From Blastomonas sp. AAP53 (lineage in GTDB: Bacteria > Pseudomonadota > Alphaproteobacteria > Sphingomonadales > Sphingomonadaceae): DNA of 64,000 nucleotides. Positions 38,709 to 49,935 of the stretch are shown in pieces. The stretch lies in assembly GCF_000331245.1 (NCBI RefSeq), contig NZ_ANFZ01000006.1, positions 310,001 through 374,000 of the forward strand, written 5' to 3'. Under the pieces are notes generated by a model that was not told where the DNA came from, did no database searches, and saw nothing but the letters and a program-made list of their open reading frames with translations. Positions within the stretch are counted from its first letter, which is position 1, and each line of letters begins with the position of its first letter. Made by a program: the position numbers and the translations under genes.

Positions 38709-40346
38709 TCAGGCCGATTTGCGCAGCGGCTCGGGCGTCTCGGTGTCTGCCAATATCCGTTCGGGCACCCCGCGCAGGCTGGTCAGGGCTGCGATCTGAT
38801 CCTCGCTCAATGGCTGCGTCTGGGCCATCTCGCGTGCCGGCAGGGCAGCTTCCGCCCCCTCGTCGCCGGCTTCGTGATACTCGGCATCCTCATTGACGCA
38901 CCAGGTGTCGTACACGCGCCGTCCTGCCAGGATGTTCTCGACCGTGAGCATCGCGGTCATCATGGCGTGGTCCTGGTTGTTATAGCGGTGCATGCCGTTG
39001 CGGCCCACAAGGTGCAGCGTCGGATGGCGCTCTTCCAGTTCGTGGCGCATCGCAGCGACATTGGCCGCATAATCCTCGTCATAGACGGGATAGGCCTTTT
39101 CCTGCCGAACCACGGCGCCGCCGATCACCTTGGCCGGATCGACGAGCCCCAGGATCTCCATCTCGCGCTTGGCCAGCTCGATCAGCTCGGCATCGGGCGC
39201 CGACCACAGACCATCGCCTTCGAAGCAGAAATATTCCAGGCCGACACAGGCGACCTTGGGGTCGGGGACCATTTCGGGCGACCACGAGCGGAAGTTCTGC
39301 ACCCGGCCGACCTTCACCTTGCTGTCGTGGATGTAGATCCAGTTGTCGGGGAACAAGTCTTCGCTGTCGATCATCAGCGCCACGGTGAGGAAGTCGCGGT
39401 AGCGCAGCTTGCTCGCCTCCAGCGTGGTGGCGGGAAGGGGGTGGAGCCGCTTGGCCAGCTCTCGCATCGGGGCGGAGCTGATCGCATGTGCGGCGCGAAT
39501 CTGGACCACGCCATCGGGGCCCTGGGCGGTCATCGACCAGCCGTCCGGGCCGGCGCTGCCAAGCCGTTCCAGCGCATGGCCCATCAGCACGGTGCCCTTG
39601 CCGGTTGCCAGAATCTTGTCGCGCGCGGCATCCCACATCATGCCCGGACCCAGCCGCGGATACCGGAATGTCTCGAGCAGGGTCTTGACCGCCTGGCCAT
39701 CGTTGGGCCGCTTGTTCAGACCCAGGCTGCGCTTCAGCCCGTCGATCACCGCGCTCATCAGCGACAGACCCTTGATCCGCTGGGCGGCCCAATCGGCGCT
39801 CATCTCGTTGCAGGGCATGCCCCACACCTTCTCGGTATAGGTCTTGAAGAAGATGGAATAGAGTTTTTCGCCGAACTGGTTGGTGGTCCAGTCCTCGAAA
39901 CTGCGCACGTCCTTGATCGGGAAGGCGCGCCGCCACAGATAGCTTGTCATGCAGGCGGTCGAACGCAGGATGCCCAGGTTGCCCAGCGCCTCGAAGGCGC
40001 GCAGCGGATAGGAGTAGAACTTGCCCTCGTAATAGATGCGGCTCATGCGCGGGCGCTGGATGAAATCGTCGGGCAGAATCTCGTTCCACAGATCGACGAC
40101 CGCCTGCGATTTGGAAAAGAACCGGTGCCCGCCGATGTCGAACCTGTAGCCTTCATGTTCGACCGTACGGCTGATGCCGCCGACATAGGTGGCATCCTGT
40201 TCGATGATCGCAACGGTCTTGCCCGCCTTGGTGAGCAGATAGCCTGCAGTCAGGCCTGCTGGACCCGCACCGATGATAGCGACATCCACATCCAGCACGC
40301 CCGGCGCTGCATTGATGTCGTGCGATGTTTCGAAGTCGTTTGGCAT
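38709..40346 (-). CDS. FAD-dependent oxidoreductase, UDP-galactopyranose mutase-like
   Basis: The 545-residue flavoprotein has the FAD-binding dinucleotide motif VAIIGAGPAGLTAGYLL at about residue 22. YRFDIGGHRFFSKS, YYEGKFYSYPLRAFEALGN and TYTEKVWGMPCNEMSADWA follow, features of the amine-oxidase / UDP-galactopyranose mutase superfamily. The C-terminal FAD contact is RNGMHRYNNQDHAMMTAM. A ring-contracting mutase or another sugar-nucleotide reaction is plausible; a true Glf is shorter (about 370-400 aa), so the exact reaction is open. The ATG at 40346 is preceded by AGGGGA. It heads the flavoprotein-gtrA-GT-C operon. Confidence 0.85.
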   Translation of the reverse strand: MPNDFETSHDINAAPGVLDVDVAIIGAGPAGLTAGYLLTKAGKTVAIIEQDATYVGGISRTVEHEGYRFDIGGHRFFSKSQAVVDLWNEILPDDFIQRPRMSRIYYEGKFYSYPLRAFEALGNLGILRSTACMTSYLWRRAFPIKDVRSFEDWTTNQFGEKLYSIFFKTYTEKVWGMPCNEMSADWAAQRIKGLSLMSAVIDGLKRSLGLNKRPNDGQAVKTLLETFRYPRLGPGMMWDAARDKILATGKGTVLMGHALERLGSAGPDGWSMTAQGPDGVVQIRAAHAISSAPMRELAKRLHPLPATTLEASKLRYRDFLTVALMIDSEDLFPDNWIYIHDSKVKVGRVQNFRSWSPEMVPDPKVACVGLEYFCFEGDGLWSAPDAELIELAKREMEILGLVDPAKVIGGAVVRQEKAYPVYDEDYAANVAAMRHELEERHPTLHLVGRNGMHRYNNQDHAMMTAMLTVENILAGRRVYDTWCVNEDAEYHEAGDEGAEAALPAREMAQTQPLSEDQIAALTSLRGVPERILADTETPEPLRKSA

Positions 40347-40864
40347 GCCATGTCCCCTGTTCGCACAGACGTTCGGGCACCACCGGGTGAACGCCTTGCT
40401 CAGCTTGGTAACGAATGAACAAAAATGGTTACCATAATGTAAACAAGGCACCTTTTTCGGCCAATACACAGAACATCCGGTGTCCTTGTTGGCGCATGTT
40501 CTTGTCATTGCTGTTCAACGGCGGGCATCATCGCCAGCCGGACCAATATCTGCGTCACCCACTCCCTCTGCGATCCCCGTTGGCGGCTGCATTCCGGGCG
40601 ACGCTCATGCCGGCGGCATGCACAACGACAGCTCGACCGCGCTGCCTTCGGGCCTGGCGATGGCAGCGAGCTGGAGCCTGCAGCCCGTCGAGGACGATGG
40701 TCGCATGATCGGCTTCGGGGCACGCGCCTGCCGCAACTGCAGCGTACGGCAAAATTGTCCCTGCTCCTGAGCCTCCGGTTGAATGCCATGGCGGAAACGG
40801 CCATAGATGCCGCCCGCTGCCATGCGCGAGCGGCAAGCCCGCGTCGTCAAGCTAGAGGATCATC
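40347..40864. other. 518-bp region between the glycan operon and uxaC
   Basis: This interval has no intact gene. It holds an inverted repeat (GGTAAC at 40407-40412 and GTTACC at 40428-40433) just upstream of the flavoprotein gene. It also holds a relic of a GH3 glucosidase (40612-40728), and the uxaC promoter must lie in its right part. Confidence 0.6.
40612..40728 (+). pseudogene. Relic of a GH3-family glycoside hydrolase
   Basis: One short stretch in a single frame encodes GGMHNDSSTALPSGLAMAAS, then EDDGRMIGFGARA. This resembles the N-terminal part of GH3 beta-glucosidases, where ALPxGLALAAS and a G-x-xIGxEARA segment are conserved. No other part of the gene is visible on either side, and the frame closes soon after. 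It is best read as a decayed fragment. The match is by eye and short. Confidence 0.45.
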
Positions 40865-42280
40865 ATGCGACCGCTTCATCTGCATCCCGACCGTCTGTTC
40901 CCCGTCGATCCCGAGATTCGTGCCATTACGCGCACGCTCTACGATTCGGTCGCTGCTTTGCCGATCATCAGCCCGCACGGCCATACCGATCCGATCTGGT
41001 TTGCCGAAGATGCGCCGTTTGCCAATGCCAGCGAGCTGTTGCTGCAGCCCGACCATTATGTGTTCCGCATGCTGTACAGCCAGGGAATTTCGCTCGAATC
41101 TCTTGGGCTGACACCGGTGTCTCAGCCGGGCGCACCCTCGGTCGATCCGCGCGAAGCCTGGCGCATTCTGGCGGCACATTACCACCTGTTCAGGGGAACG
41201 CCGTCGCGCATGTGGCTCGACTGGGTGTTTGCGCAGGCCTTTGCGATCGATGTGCAGCTGACACCGGAAACGTCGGACCTGTATTACGACCGCATCACCG
41301 AAGCGCTGGCGACACCAGCGTTTCGCCCGCGTGCCTTGTTCGAGCGGTTCAATATCGAGGTGATCACCACCACGGAATCGCCGCTCGATACACTGGAGCA
41401 TCATCGCACGATTGCCCAAAGCGGATGGAAGGGCCGGGTGCTCACTGCTTACCGTCCCGATCCGGTGATCGATCCCGAATTTGAGGGTTTCCGCGACAAT
41501 CTGGGCCGGTTTGCCGAACTGACCGGGGAAGACGTTTTCAGCTGGACCGGCTATCTCGCCGCGCACCGCAAGCGCCGGGCGTTCTTCGCCGAACATGGCG
41601 CGACCTCGACCGATCATGGTCACCCCAGCGCGTTGACCGCTGATCTGTCTCCGGCCGAAGCCGAGGCGCTGTTCGCGCGCGTTATCCGTCCCGATGTCAC
41701 GCCGCAGGATGCCGAATTGTTCCGTGCGCAGATGCTGACCGAAATGGCCGGGATGAGCGTCGAGGACGGGCTGGTGATGCAGATCCATCCCGGCGCGCTG
41801 CGCAACCACAATCCGCACGTATTCGCGCATTTCGGGCGCGACAAGGGTGCCGACATGCCGATGCGCACCGACTATGTCCACGCATTGCGGCCCTTGCTCG
41901 GTCGCTATGGCAACAACCCGGACCTGACGATCATATTGTTCACGCTGGACGAGACCGTCTACGCGCGCGAACTCGCGCCGCTGGCCGGGCATTATCCCGC
42001 CTTGAAGCTTGGCCCGGCCTGGTGGTTCCATGACAGTCCCGAAGGCATGCGTCGTTTCCGCAATGCGATGACCGAGACGGCAGGCTTCTACAACACGGTC
42101 GGCTTCAACGACGACACCCGCGCCTTCCTGTCCATTCCCGCGCGTCACGATGTCGCGCGGCGGATCGATTGCGGCTTTCTGGCGACCCTGGTGGCAGAGC
42201 ACCGGATGGAGGAATGGGAGGCCGCTGAACTGGCACACGACCTTTCCTATACGCTGGCGAAGAAGGCGTACCGGCTGTGA
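40865..42280 (+). CDS. uxaC: Glucuronate isomerase
   Basis: UxaC interconverts D-glucuronate and D-fructuronate (and galacturonate and tagaturonate), the first step of hexuronate breakdown. The 471-residue protein has the metal-site region IISPHGHTDPIWFAED near residue 37, then WRILAAHYHLFRGTPSRMWLD, TTESPLDTLEHH and RTDYVHALRPLLGRYG, ending LSYTLAKKAYRL. AGAGGA lies 9 nt before the ATG. The stop overlaps the uxuB start (GTGA). Confidence 0.96.
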   Translation: MRPLHLHPDRLFPVDPEIRAITRTLYDSVAALPIISPHGHTDPIWFAEDAPFANASELLLQPDHYVFRMLYSQGISLESLGLTPVSQPGAPSVDPREAWRILAAHYHLFRGTPSRMWLDWVFAQAFAIDVQLTPETSDLYYDRITEALATPAFRPRALFERFNIEVITTTESPLDTLEHHRTIAQSGWKGRVLTAYRPDPVIDPEFEGFRDNLGRFAELTGEDVFSWTGYLAAHRKRRAFFAEHGATSTDHGHPSALTADLSPAEAEALFARVIRPDVTPQDAELFRAQMLTEMAGMSVEDGLVMQIHPGALRNHNPHVFAHFGRDKGADMPMRTDYVHALRPLLGRYGNNPDLTIILFTLDETVYARELAPLAGHYPALKLGPAWWFHDSPEGMRRFRNAMTETAGFYNTVGFNDDTRAFLSIPARHDVARRIDCGFLATLVAEHRMEEWEAAELAHDLSYTLAKKAYRL

Positions 42281-43704
42281 GGGTTTCGCGCGCCACAATG
42301 AACTCGCTCGCAGCTGACGTCGCCCGGCCGGGCTATGATGTCGCAAGCCAGGCTGTCGGCATCGTGCACTTTGGCATCGGTGCCTTCCACCGCGCGCACC
42401 AGGCGGTGTACACCGACGATGCGATGGCGGCGGGGGATCGCGACTGGCGGATCCTCGGCGTGTCGTTGCGCTCCGCCGATGTTGCCGACCAGCTCAATCC
42501 GCAGGACGGGCTGTTCACGCTGGTTGAACGGTCGAGCGACCGGGTGGCCGCACGGTTGATCGGATCGGTGGCGGGGGTGATCGTCGCTCCTGAGCATCCG
42601 GAGGCAGTGATTGACGCGCTGGCAGCGCCGACGACGCATATCGTCAGCTTCACCGTGACCGAAAAAGGCTATGTCCGCCGTCCCGATGGCACGCTGGACT
42701 GGGACAATGCCGCCGTTCACGCCGACAGCACGGGTTCCGGGCCGCCGCAGACCATCTACGGCTTTATTGCAGCCGGTCTGGCGCGCCGCAAGGCGGCAGG
42801 ACTGGCCGGGCTGACGCTGCTCAGCTGTGACAATCTGGCCGACAATGGCGCGCGGCTGAACCGGCTGATGACCGACTATCTGACCGCAACCGACCCGGAC
42901 CTGGCAGGCTGGTTCGCGCAGCATTGCCGCTGCCCCGGGACGATGGTCGACCGGATCGTACCGGCGATGACCGACGAGGATCGCGGCTGGATCGCCTCGC
43001 TCAGCGGGCTCGAGGATGCGGGCGCGGTGATCACCGAACCGTTCTGCCAATGGGTGATCGAAGATGACTTCGCCGGGCCGCGTCCACGCTGGGAGGCCGT
43101 GGGTGCGCAGATCGTCAGCGATGTCGAGCCCTATGAAGCTGCCAAGCTGCGGATGCTCAACGGCGCGCATTCGGCGCTCGCCTATCTCGGGCTCGATCGG
43201 GGCCATGACTATGTGCATCAAGCGATTGCCGATCCGGCGCTGCGCGGCATCATCGAAAGCTTGATGCGCGACGAAGCCGCACAGACGCTCCATGCCGATT
43301 CCGGCATCGATCTGGCAGCCTATGCCGATGCGCTGATCGCGCGATTCGCCAACGCCTCGCTCCAGCACCGCCTGGCGCAGATCGCGATGGATGGATCGCA
43401 GAAGGTCCCCCAGCGCTGGCTGGAGCCATTGGCGATCAACCAGGCCGCCGGACGGGATTGCCCGGCAACCCTGCAGGCGCTGGCGGCGTGGATAGGCCAT
43501 ATCAGCGGGACCAGGCGCCCGGTCGATGACCCGATGGCGGTCCAATTGGCTGAGTTGTGGACCACACACGGGCCAGATGGCATTGTCGCGGCGCTGTTCG
43601 GGCAGGATGGTCTCTACAGCGGCAGCTGGACCGCAACGCCCGAGGCAGCAGTAGCCTTGCAGGCGCACCTGGCTGTAAGCGGACAGGCAACCGCAGCGGT
43701 CTAG
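42277..43704 (+). CDS. uxuB: D-mannonate oxidoreductase / fructuronate reductase (mannitol dehydrogenase family)
   Basis: This NAD-dependent polyol-type dehydrogenase (475 aa) most likely reduces fructuronate to mannonate after UxaC. The nucleotide-binding region is IVHFGIGAFHRAHQAVY. The catalytic Lys-x4-Asn-x2-His pattern is KLRMLNGAH in the C-terminal half. The family also contains mannitol and altronate dehydrogenases; the coupling to uxaC favours uronate use. The start is taken as GTG at 42277 with AAGAAGG upstream, though an ATG at 42298 is possible. uxuA and the later Entner-Doudoroff genes are not in the window. Confidence 0.88.
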   Translation: MRVSRATMNSLAADVARPGYDVASQAVGIVHFGIGAFHRAHQAVYTDDAMAAGDRDWRILGVSLRSADVADQLNPQDGLFTLVERSSDRVAARLIGSVAGVIVAPEHPEAVIDALAAPTTHIVSFTVTEKGYVRRPDGTLDWDNAAVHADSTGSGPPQTIYGFIAAGLARRKAAGLAGLTLLSCDNLADNGARLNRLMTDYLTATDPDLAGWFAQHCRCPGTMVDRIVPAMTDEDRGWIASLSGLEDAGAVITEPFCQWVIEDDFAGPRPRWEAVGAQIVSDVEPYEAAKLRMLNGAHSALAYLGLDRGHDYVHQAIADPALRGIIESLMRDEAAQTLHADSGIDLAAYADALIARFANASLQHRLAQIAMDGSQKVPQRWLEPLAINQAAGRDCPATLQALAAWIGHISGTRRPVDDPMAVQLAELWTTHGPDGIVAALFGQDGLYSGSWTATPEAAVALQAHLAVSGQATAAV

Positions 43705-43826
43705 TCCCCTGAACCGCGGTCACCTGGCCTTTCACCCTGCAGCAGGCTTGCTGACAGGCTGACAACTGGCGTAGCGTGCCCCCGGGAAAAGCCGGCAGCG
43801 GCGCATGGGGGGAGGTTGGCACTCGG

Positions 43827-46800
43827 ATGAGCCTGCCGTCGGCAGCATTGATCGGGCTTGCGGTCATCCTGCTGCTGTTCGCGGTGGCGGCAGTGGTGGA
43901 GGGGCGCGGCGGACTTGCCGTGCGCAGGCCCTGGTTGCGGCAGGGTGCCTATACGCTGGCCTTGGGCGTCTATTGCTCCAGCTGGACGTTCTACGGCGCG
44001 GTCGGCAGCATCGTGCGCGACGGCTGGTTCTATCTGCCGATCTATCTCGCGCCGATCTTCCTGTTGCTGGGCGCGCCGCGTTTTCTGAAACGTCTGGCGC
44101 AAGCGGTGGCCGAAGAGCAGGCGACCACGGTATCGGACTTCATCGCCGCGCGCTTCGGCCATGACGGCGGTGTGGCGCGGCTGGTCACGCTGATCGCGCT
44201 CGTTGGCACCATTCCGTATGTTGCGCTGCAGTTCCGGTCGATCGGTGGGGCGATCTCGCTCGCATCCGGCAGGCCGATCGCCGACGCGGCGATGATCGGC
44301 GCGGCGGGGCTGCTCGCGTTGTTCGCGATCCTGTTCGGTGCGCGCCGCTATGAGCTCGCCGGGCGCAGCGAGGGGCTGCTCTACGCCATCGGCCTGGAAT
44401 CGGTGATCAAGATCGTCGCGCTGACCACGGTCGCTGCGGTTGCGGTAGCGTTGCTGATGCGCGCCGATGCTGCTGCAGTCGACCAGGGCATGCTGCTGCT
44501 GGCGGACAATTTTCGCCCCGAGCGACTGTCGGTCGAGTTCGGCGTAATCTTCCTCATCTCGCTGATGGCGATCATCGCGCTGCCGCGGCAATTCTATATG
44601 GGGCTGGTCGAGGCGCACGATTCAGGGTCGCTGGGCCGGGCACGCTATGGTCTGGCCGCCTATCTGGCGGTGATGGCGATCATGGCGCTGCCGATCGCGC
44701 TCGCCGGAGCCAGCCTGGTGCAGGGCGGGGCGGGGGCAGACCTTTATGTGCTGCAGATTCCGGCGCTGGCCGGAAGCGGGCTCGTGCTCACGCTGGCGCT
44801 GGTTGGCGGCATCAGCGCGGCAGCGTCGATGGTGATCGTCGATTCGACGGCGCTGGCCACGATGGTCTCGAACGACTTGATCTTCCCCGCCCTGCTGCGC
44901 AGCAACCGCTCCGATGCTGGTGAAGGTGCGTTCGGCCGCCGGATGCTGCGGCTGCGGCGCGCCTCGATCCTGGGCATCGTCGCCGCCGCGCTCGCTTGGG
45001 CACTGCTGATCCCGGCGGACAATACGCTGGCCTCGATCGGTCTGGTCGCCTTTGCCGCGATGGCACAGTTCACCCCGCACCTGATCCTGGCGACGCAGCG
45101 CGGCGGGCGCGATGCAATGGCGGCCCGCGCCAGCCTGTCGATCGGCTTTGCCCTGTGGGTCTACACGCTGGCGCTGCCGCCCATCCTGCCCGATGGCCTG
45201 GCCGACATGCTGGCGGGCTCTGCGCTCGATCCGCTGCGTCTGTTCGGCATCGGCAATGCCTCGCCGCTGGTACACGGCGTGGCCTGGAGCCTGGGGGCAA
45301 ATCTGCTTGTCTATGGGCTGGTCGCCGCGCGCAAGGTGCAGCCTCGGCCGTTGCTGCTGCAGCTGCGCGGCCAGCAGAAGATCAGCGACCTCGACGACCT
45401 TTCCCGGCTGACGGCCAGCTTTGTCGGCACCGAGCGGGCGAGGGAAGAGTTTCCCGATGCCGCGCCCGGCGTGCCGGTCACGCGCGAGGCGGCGCAGCGG
45501 GCGCGCGACCTGATCGCACGCGTGGTCGGGGCCTCATCGGCGCGGGCGCTGGTCGCATCGGCGCTGGCGGGCAGCCAGATGAGCCTGGCCGATGTCACCC
45601 GGCTGCTGGGCGAACGCGGCCAGTCGCTGCGCTTCTCGCGCGAACTGCTCGCGGCGACCTTCGAGAATGTCGATGCCGGGATCAGCGTGGTCGATTCCGA
45701 GATGAACCTGGTCGCGTGGAACAGCCAGTATCTCGACATCTTCGGCTATCCGCCAGCTCTGGTCCAGGTGGGCGCTCCGATTGCCGAGCTGATCCGCTAC
45801 AACGCCCGGCTGGGCGATTTCGGATCGGAGGATATCGAGCACCATGTCGACAAGCGGCTGGGGCACATGCGCCGGGGCCAGCCGCACAGCTTCGAGCGGC
45901 AGCGCAAGGACGGCCGCGTCATCAAGACCGTGGGCGGGCCGATGCCCGGCGGCGGCTATGTCACCAGCTTCACTGATATCACCAGCGAGGCTCAGGTGCG
46001 CGACGAGCTCGAGCGGACATTGGCGCAGCTGGAACAGCGCGTGGTCGACCGGACGCAGGAATTGAGCGCCGCCAACGCCCAACTGGCCAAGGCGACGCGC
46101 GACAAGACGCGCTTTCTCGCCGCCGCGAGCCATGATCTGCTGCAACCGCTGCACGCCGCGCGGTTGTTCACGGCGGCGCTCACCCGCGACGCCGAGGCGG
46201 GAACGCAGATGCTGGCGCGGCGGATCGACAGCGCGATCGGCGCTGCGGATGGGCTGATCCGCGCATTGCTCGACATCAGCCGACTGGACGCAGGCGGGGT
46301 GGAGCCCAGCCCCGAGCCCGTGGCGCTGAAGCCTTTCATCATCGATCTGGCCGAGAGCTTCGCCCCGATGGCCGATGGCAAGGGGCTGCGGTTGCGGATT
46401 GGTGCGTTGCCCGGCGATGTGCATACCGATCCTGGCCTGTTGCGGTCAGTGCTGCAGAACTTCCTCTCCAACGCGGTGCGCTATACGTCGCAGGGCGTGG
46501 TGCTGATCGGTACGCGGCGGCGAGGCCAGCGCATCCGCATCGACATCATCGATACCGGTGTCGGCATCGCGGCGGACCAGATCGACATGATCTTCGCCGA
46601 GTTCACCCGGCTGGGGCAGGTCGAGGCCGAAGGGCTGGGGCTGGGGCTGGCGCTGTGTGACCGGATTGCGCGGCTGCTGGGTGGCGAGATCGAGGTGCGG
46701 TCGGTACCGGGCAGGGGCAGCCGGTTCAGCCTGTATCTGCCGGCAAGCACGCCACAGCCGGCCACGGCGATCCACCCGCAGGCCGCCATTGCCGCGGGGC

Positions 46801-47177
46801 CAAGGCGCGCCTTGAATGTGCTGGTGGTCGATAACGATCCGATGATCGTCGAGGGCACGCTCGAGCTGCTTGCGTCTCTTGGCCATGGCGCGAGTGGCGC
46901 AGGCGATCCGATGAGCGCGCTGGCTCTGGCAGGCCCGTTCGACGTCGCGCTGATCGATTTCCACCTCGGCACCGCGACCGACGGGCTCGCGCTGATCGCT
47001 GCGCTGCGCGAGCGGCATCCCGGCCTTCCCGCCGCGCTCGTAACCGCGCAAGGATCGTCCGATCTGGCGAAGCGCGCTGCGCTGCTGGGTGTCCCGATAA
47101 TCGCCAAACCTGCAGGCGCAGAGACCATCGGCGGGTTTCTGGCCAGCGTTGGCGAGGTGCCCGCCACAGCGAACTAA
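43827..47177 (+). CDS. crbS: Transporter-fused hybrid sensor histidine kinase (CrbS-like)
   Basis: The 1116-residue protein joins a sodium/solute symporter-like region of about 12-13 helices (residues about 1-520) to a PAS domain (SVVDSEMNLVAWNSQYL), a short coiled coil, HisKA, HATPase and a receiver. The phospho-histidine is H769 in FLAAASHDLLQPLH. The ATPase has DNA-gyrase-fold boxes IDIIDTGVGIA and GLGLGLALCDRIAR. The receiver Asp is D1044 in VALIDFHLG. This is the architecture of CrbS, which controls acs with CrbR in gammaproteobacteria. GGGGGAGG lies upstream of the ATG. It converges on its regulator, and the two stop codons overlap by 4 nt. Confidence 0.9.
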   Translation: MSLPSAALIGLAVILLLFAVAAVVEGRGGLAVRRPWLRQGAYTLALGVYCSSWTFYGAVGSIVRDGWFYLPIYLAPIFLLLGAPRFLKRLAQAVAEEQATTVSDFIAARFGHDGGVARLVTLIALVGTIPYVALQFRSIGGAISLASGRPIADAAMIGAAGLLALFAILFGARRYELAGRSEGLLYAIGLESVIKIVALTTVAAVAVALLMRADAAAVDQGMLLLADNFRPERLSVEFGVIFLISLMAIIALPRQFYMGLVEAHDSGSLGRARYGLAAYLAVMAIMALPIALAGASLVQGGAGADLYVLQIPALAGSGLVLTLALVGGISAAASMVIVDSTALATMVSNDLIFPALLRSNRSDAGEGAFGRRMLRLRRASILGIVAAALAWALLIPADNTLASIGLVAFAAMAQFTPHLILATQRGGRDAMAARASLSIGFALWVYTLALPPILPDGLADMLAGSALDPLRLFGIGNASPLVHGVAWSLGANLLVYGLVAARKVQPRPLLLQLRGQQKISDLDDLSRLTASFVGTERAREEFPDAAPGVPVTREAAQRARDLIARVVGASSARALVASALAGSQMSLADVTRLLGERGQSLRFSRELLAATFENVDAGISVVDSEMNLVAWNSQYLDIFGYPPALVQVGAPIAELIRYNARLGDFGSEDIEHHVDKRLGHMRRGQPHSFERQRKDGRVIKTVGGPMPGGGYVTSFTDITSEAQVRDELERTLAQLEQRVVDRTQELSAANAQLAKATRDKTRFLAAASHDLLQPLHAARLFTAALTRDAEAGTQMLARRIDSAIGAADGLIRALLDISRLDAGGVEPSPEPVALKPFIIDLAESFAPMADGKGLRLRIGALPGDVHTDPGLLRSVLQNFLSNAVRYTSQGVVLIGTRRRGQRIRIDIIDTGVGIAADQIDMIFAEFTRLGQVEAEGLGLGLALCDRIARLLGGEIEVRSVPGRGSRFSLYLPASTPQPATAIHPQAAIAAGPRRALNVLVVDNDPMIVEGTLELLASLGHGASGAGDPMSALALAGPFDVALIDFHLGTATDGLALIAALRERHPGLPAALVTAQGSSDLAKRAALLGVPIIAKPAGAETIGGFLASVGEVPATAN

Positions 47178-47790
47178 TGCTTGAGGTCGAGCCCCAGCGA
47201 GCGCGCGACCAAGGCCGCCTGGGTGCGGTTCTGCACCCCCAGTTTGCGCATGATCGTGGTCATATGCGCCTTCACCGTGGCTTCGCTCATCCCCAGATCA
47301 TGCGCGATCTGCTTGTTGAGCTTGCCGTCGAGCACCTCGAGCAGCACCTTGAGCTGGGTGGGGGTGAGCGAGGCAATCTCCTGCTGGACCTGCTCTTCGG
47401 GCCGGGTCGGCGGCGGCATCGTTGTGCGCCCGCCGAGCGCGCGGGCGATAGCCTGCTCGATCGCGTCGAGATCGCTGTCCTTGGGGATGAAGCCGACTGC
47501 GCCCAGTTGCCGGGCCTCGTCTGCCACGCCTGAACCTTCAGCGCTCGAGACGACGAGGATCGGCACTTCGGGGCGTTCGGCGTGCAGCAGCGCGATGCCC
47601 GAATAGCCGATCGCGCCGGGCATCTTGAGGTCGAGCAGAATCAGGCGCAGGCCTTCCGCCGTGCTGGCCGCAGCGGCGGCGGCGGCCAGCGTGCCGGTTT
47701 CCAGGATCTGCGCCTGCGGAGCCACCCGGCTGACCGCCAGGATCAAGGCCTGGCGAAACAGCGGGTGGTCATCCGCGATCAGGATCGTTT

Positions 47791-47794
<4 letters not shown>
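47174..47794 (-). CDS. crbR: LuxR/NarL-type response regulator (CrbR-like) with no standard start codon
   Basis: The frame encodes [20 protein letters not shown], then phospho-acceptor D55 in [10 protein letters not shown] and the receiver lysine in [11 protein letters not shown]-terminal LuxR HTH follows ([44 protein letters not shown]). A full receiver needs residues upstream of the first standard start (TTG at 47746). Between the in-frame stop and that TTG the only codon in the expected place is ATA at 47794, overlapping the acs stop TAG (ACATAG). Relatives usually have an ATG at such a junction. The regulator should control acs and nearby carboxylate genes with the adjacent CrbS-like kinase. 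Confidence 0.85.
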
Positions 47795-49746
<1,952 letters not shown>

Positions 49747-49818
49747 GCTTATCTCTCCTCGTGTGCTTGCGTCTAGGGCGCTAGGCTGGTCGCATGATAA
49801 GGCGTCGGGCGGCACGCC

Positions 49819-49857
49819 GGACCTTAGACAAAGGTCGTAGGCCTTCGACCATGGTCC
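49819..49857. promoter_or_regulatory. Cluster of GACC/GGTC inverted repeats between acs and the porin gene
   Basis: Four half-sites alternate in 39 bp. GACCTT-N5-AAGGTC spans 49820-49836, a near-perfect 18-bp palindrome GGTCGTAGGCCTTCGACC spans 49833-49850, and a perfect GACCATGGTC spans 49847-49856. They lie in the divergent control region about 75 bp from the acs start and 80 bp from the porin start. A dimeric regulator, perhaps the CrbR-like protein, could bind here; this is inference. Confidence 0.45.
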
Positions 49858-49935
49858 ATCTGGCAGGCGCCGGGCTTTCGGCGAACACTCAGTCCACTAC
49901 CGGGAGAACCCGGAGCAGGGGGTGAGGAGAGACCG

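Noticed and set aside
40505-40850. Overlapping short frames on the minus strand between the flavoprotein gene and uxaC
   Set aside because: They are Arg/Ser-rich, lack ribosome-binding sites and resemble no protein. The plus-strand GH3-like relic explains the open frames.
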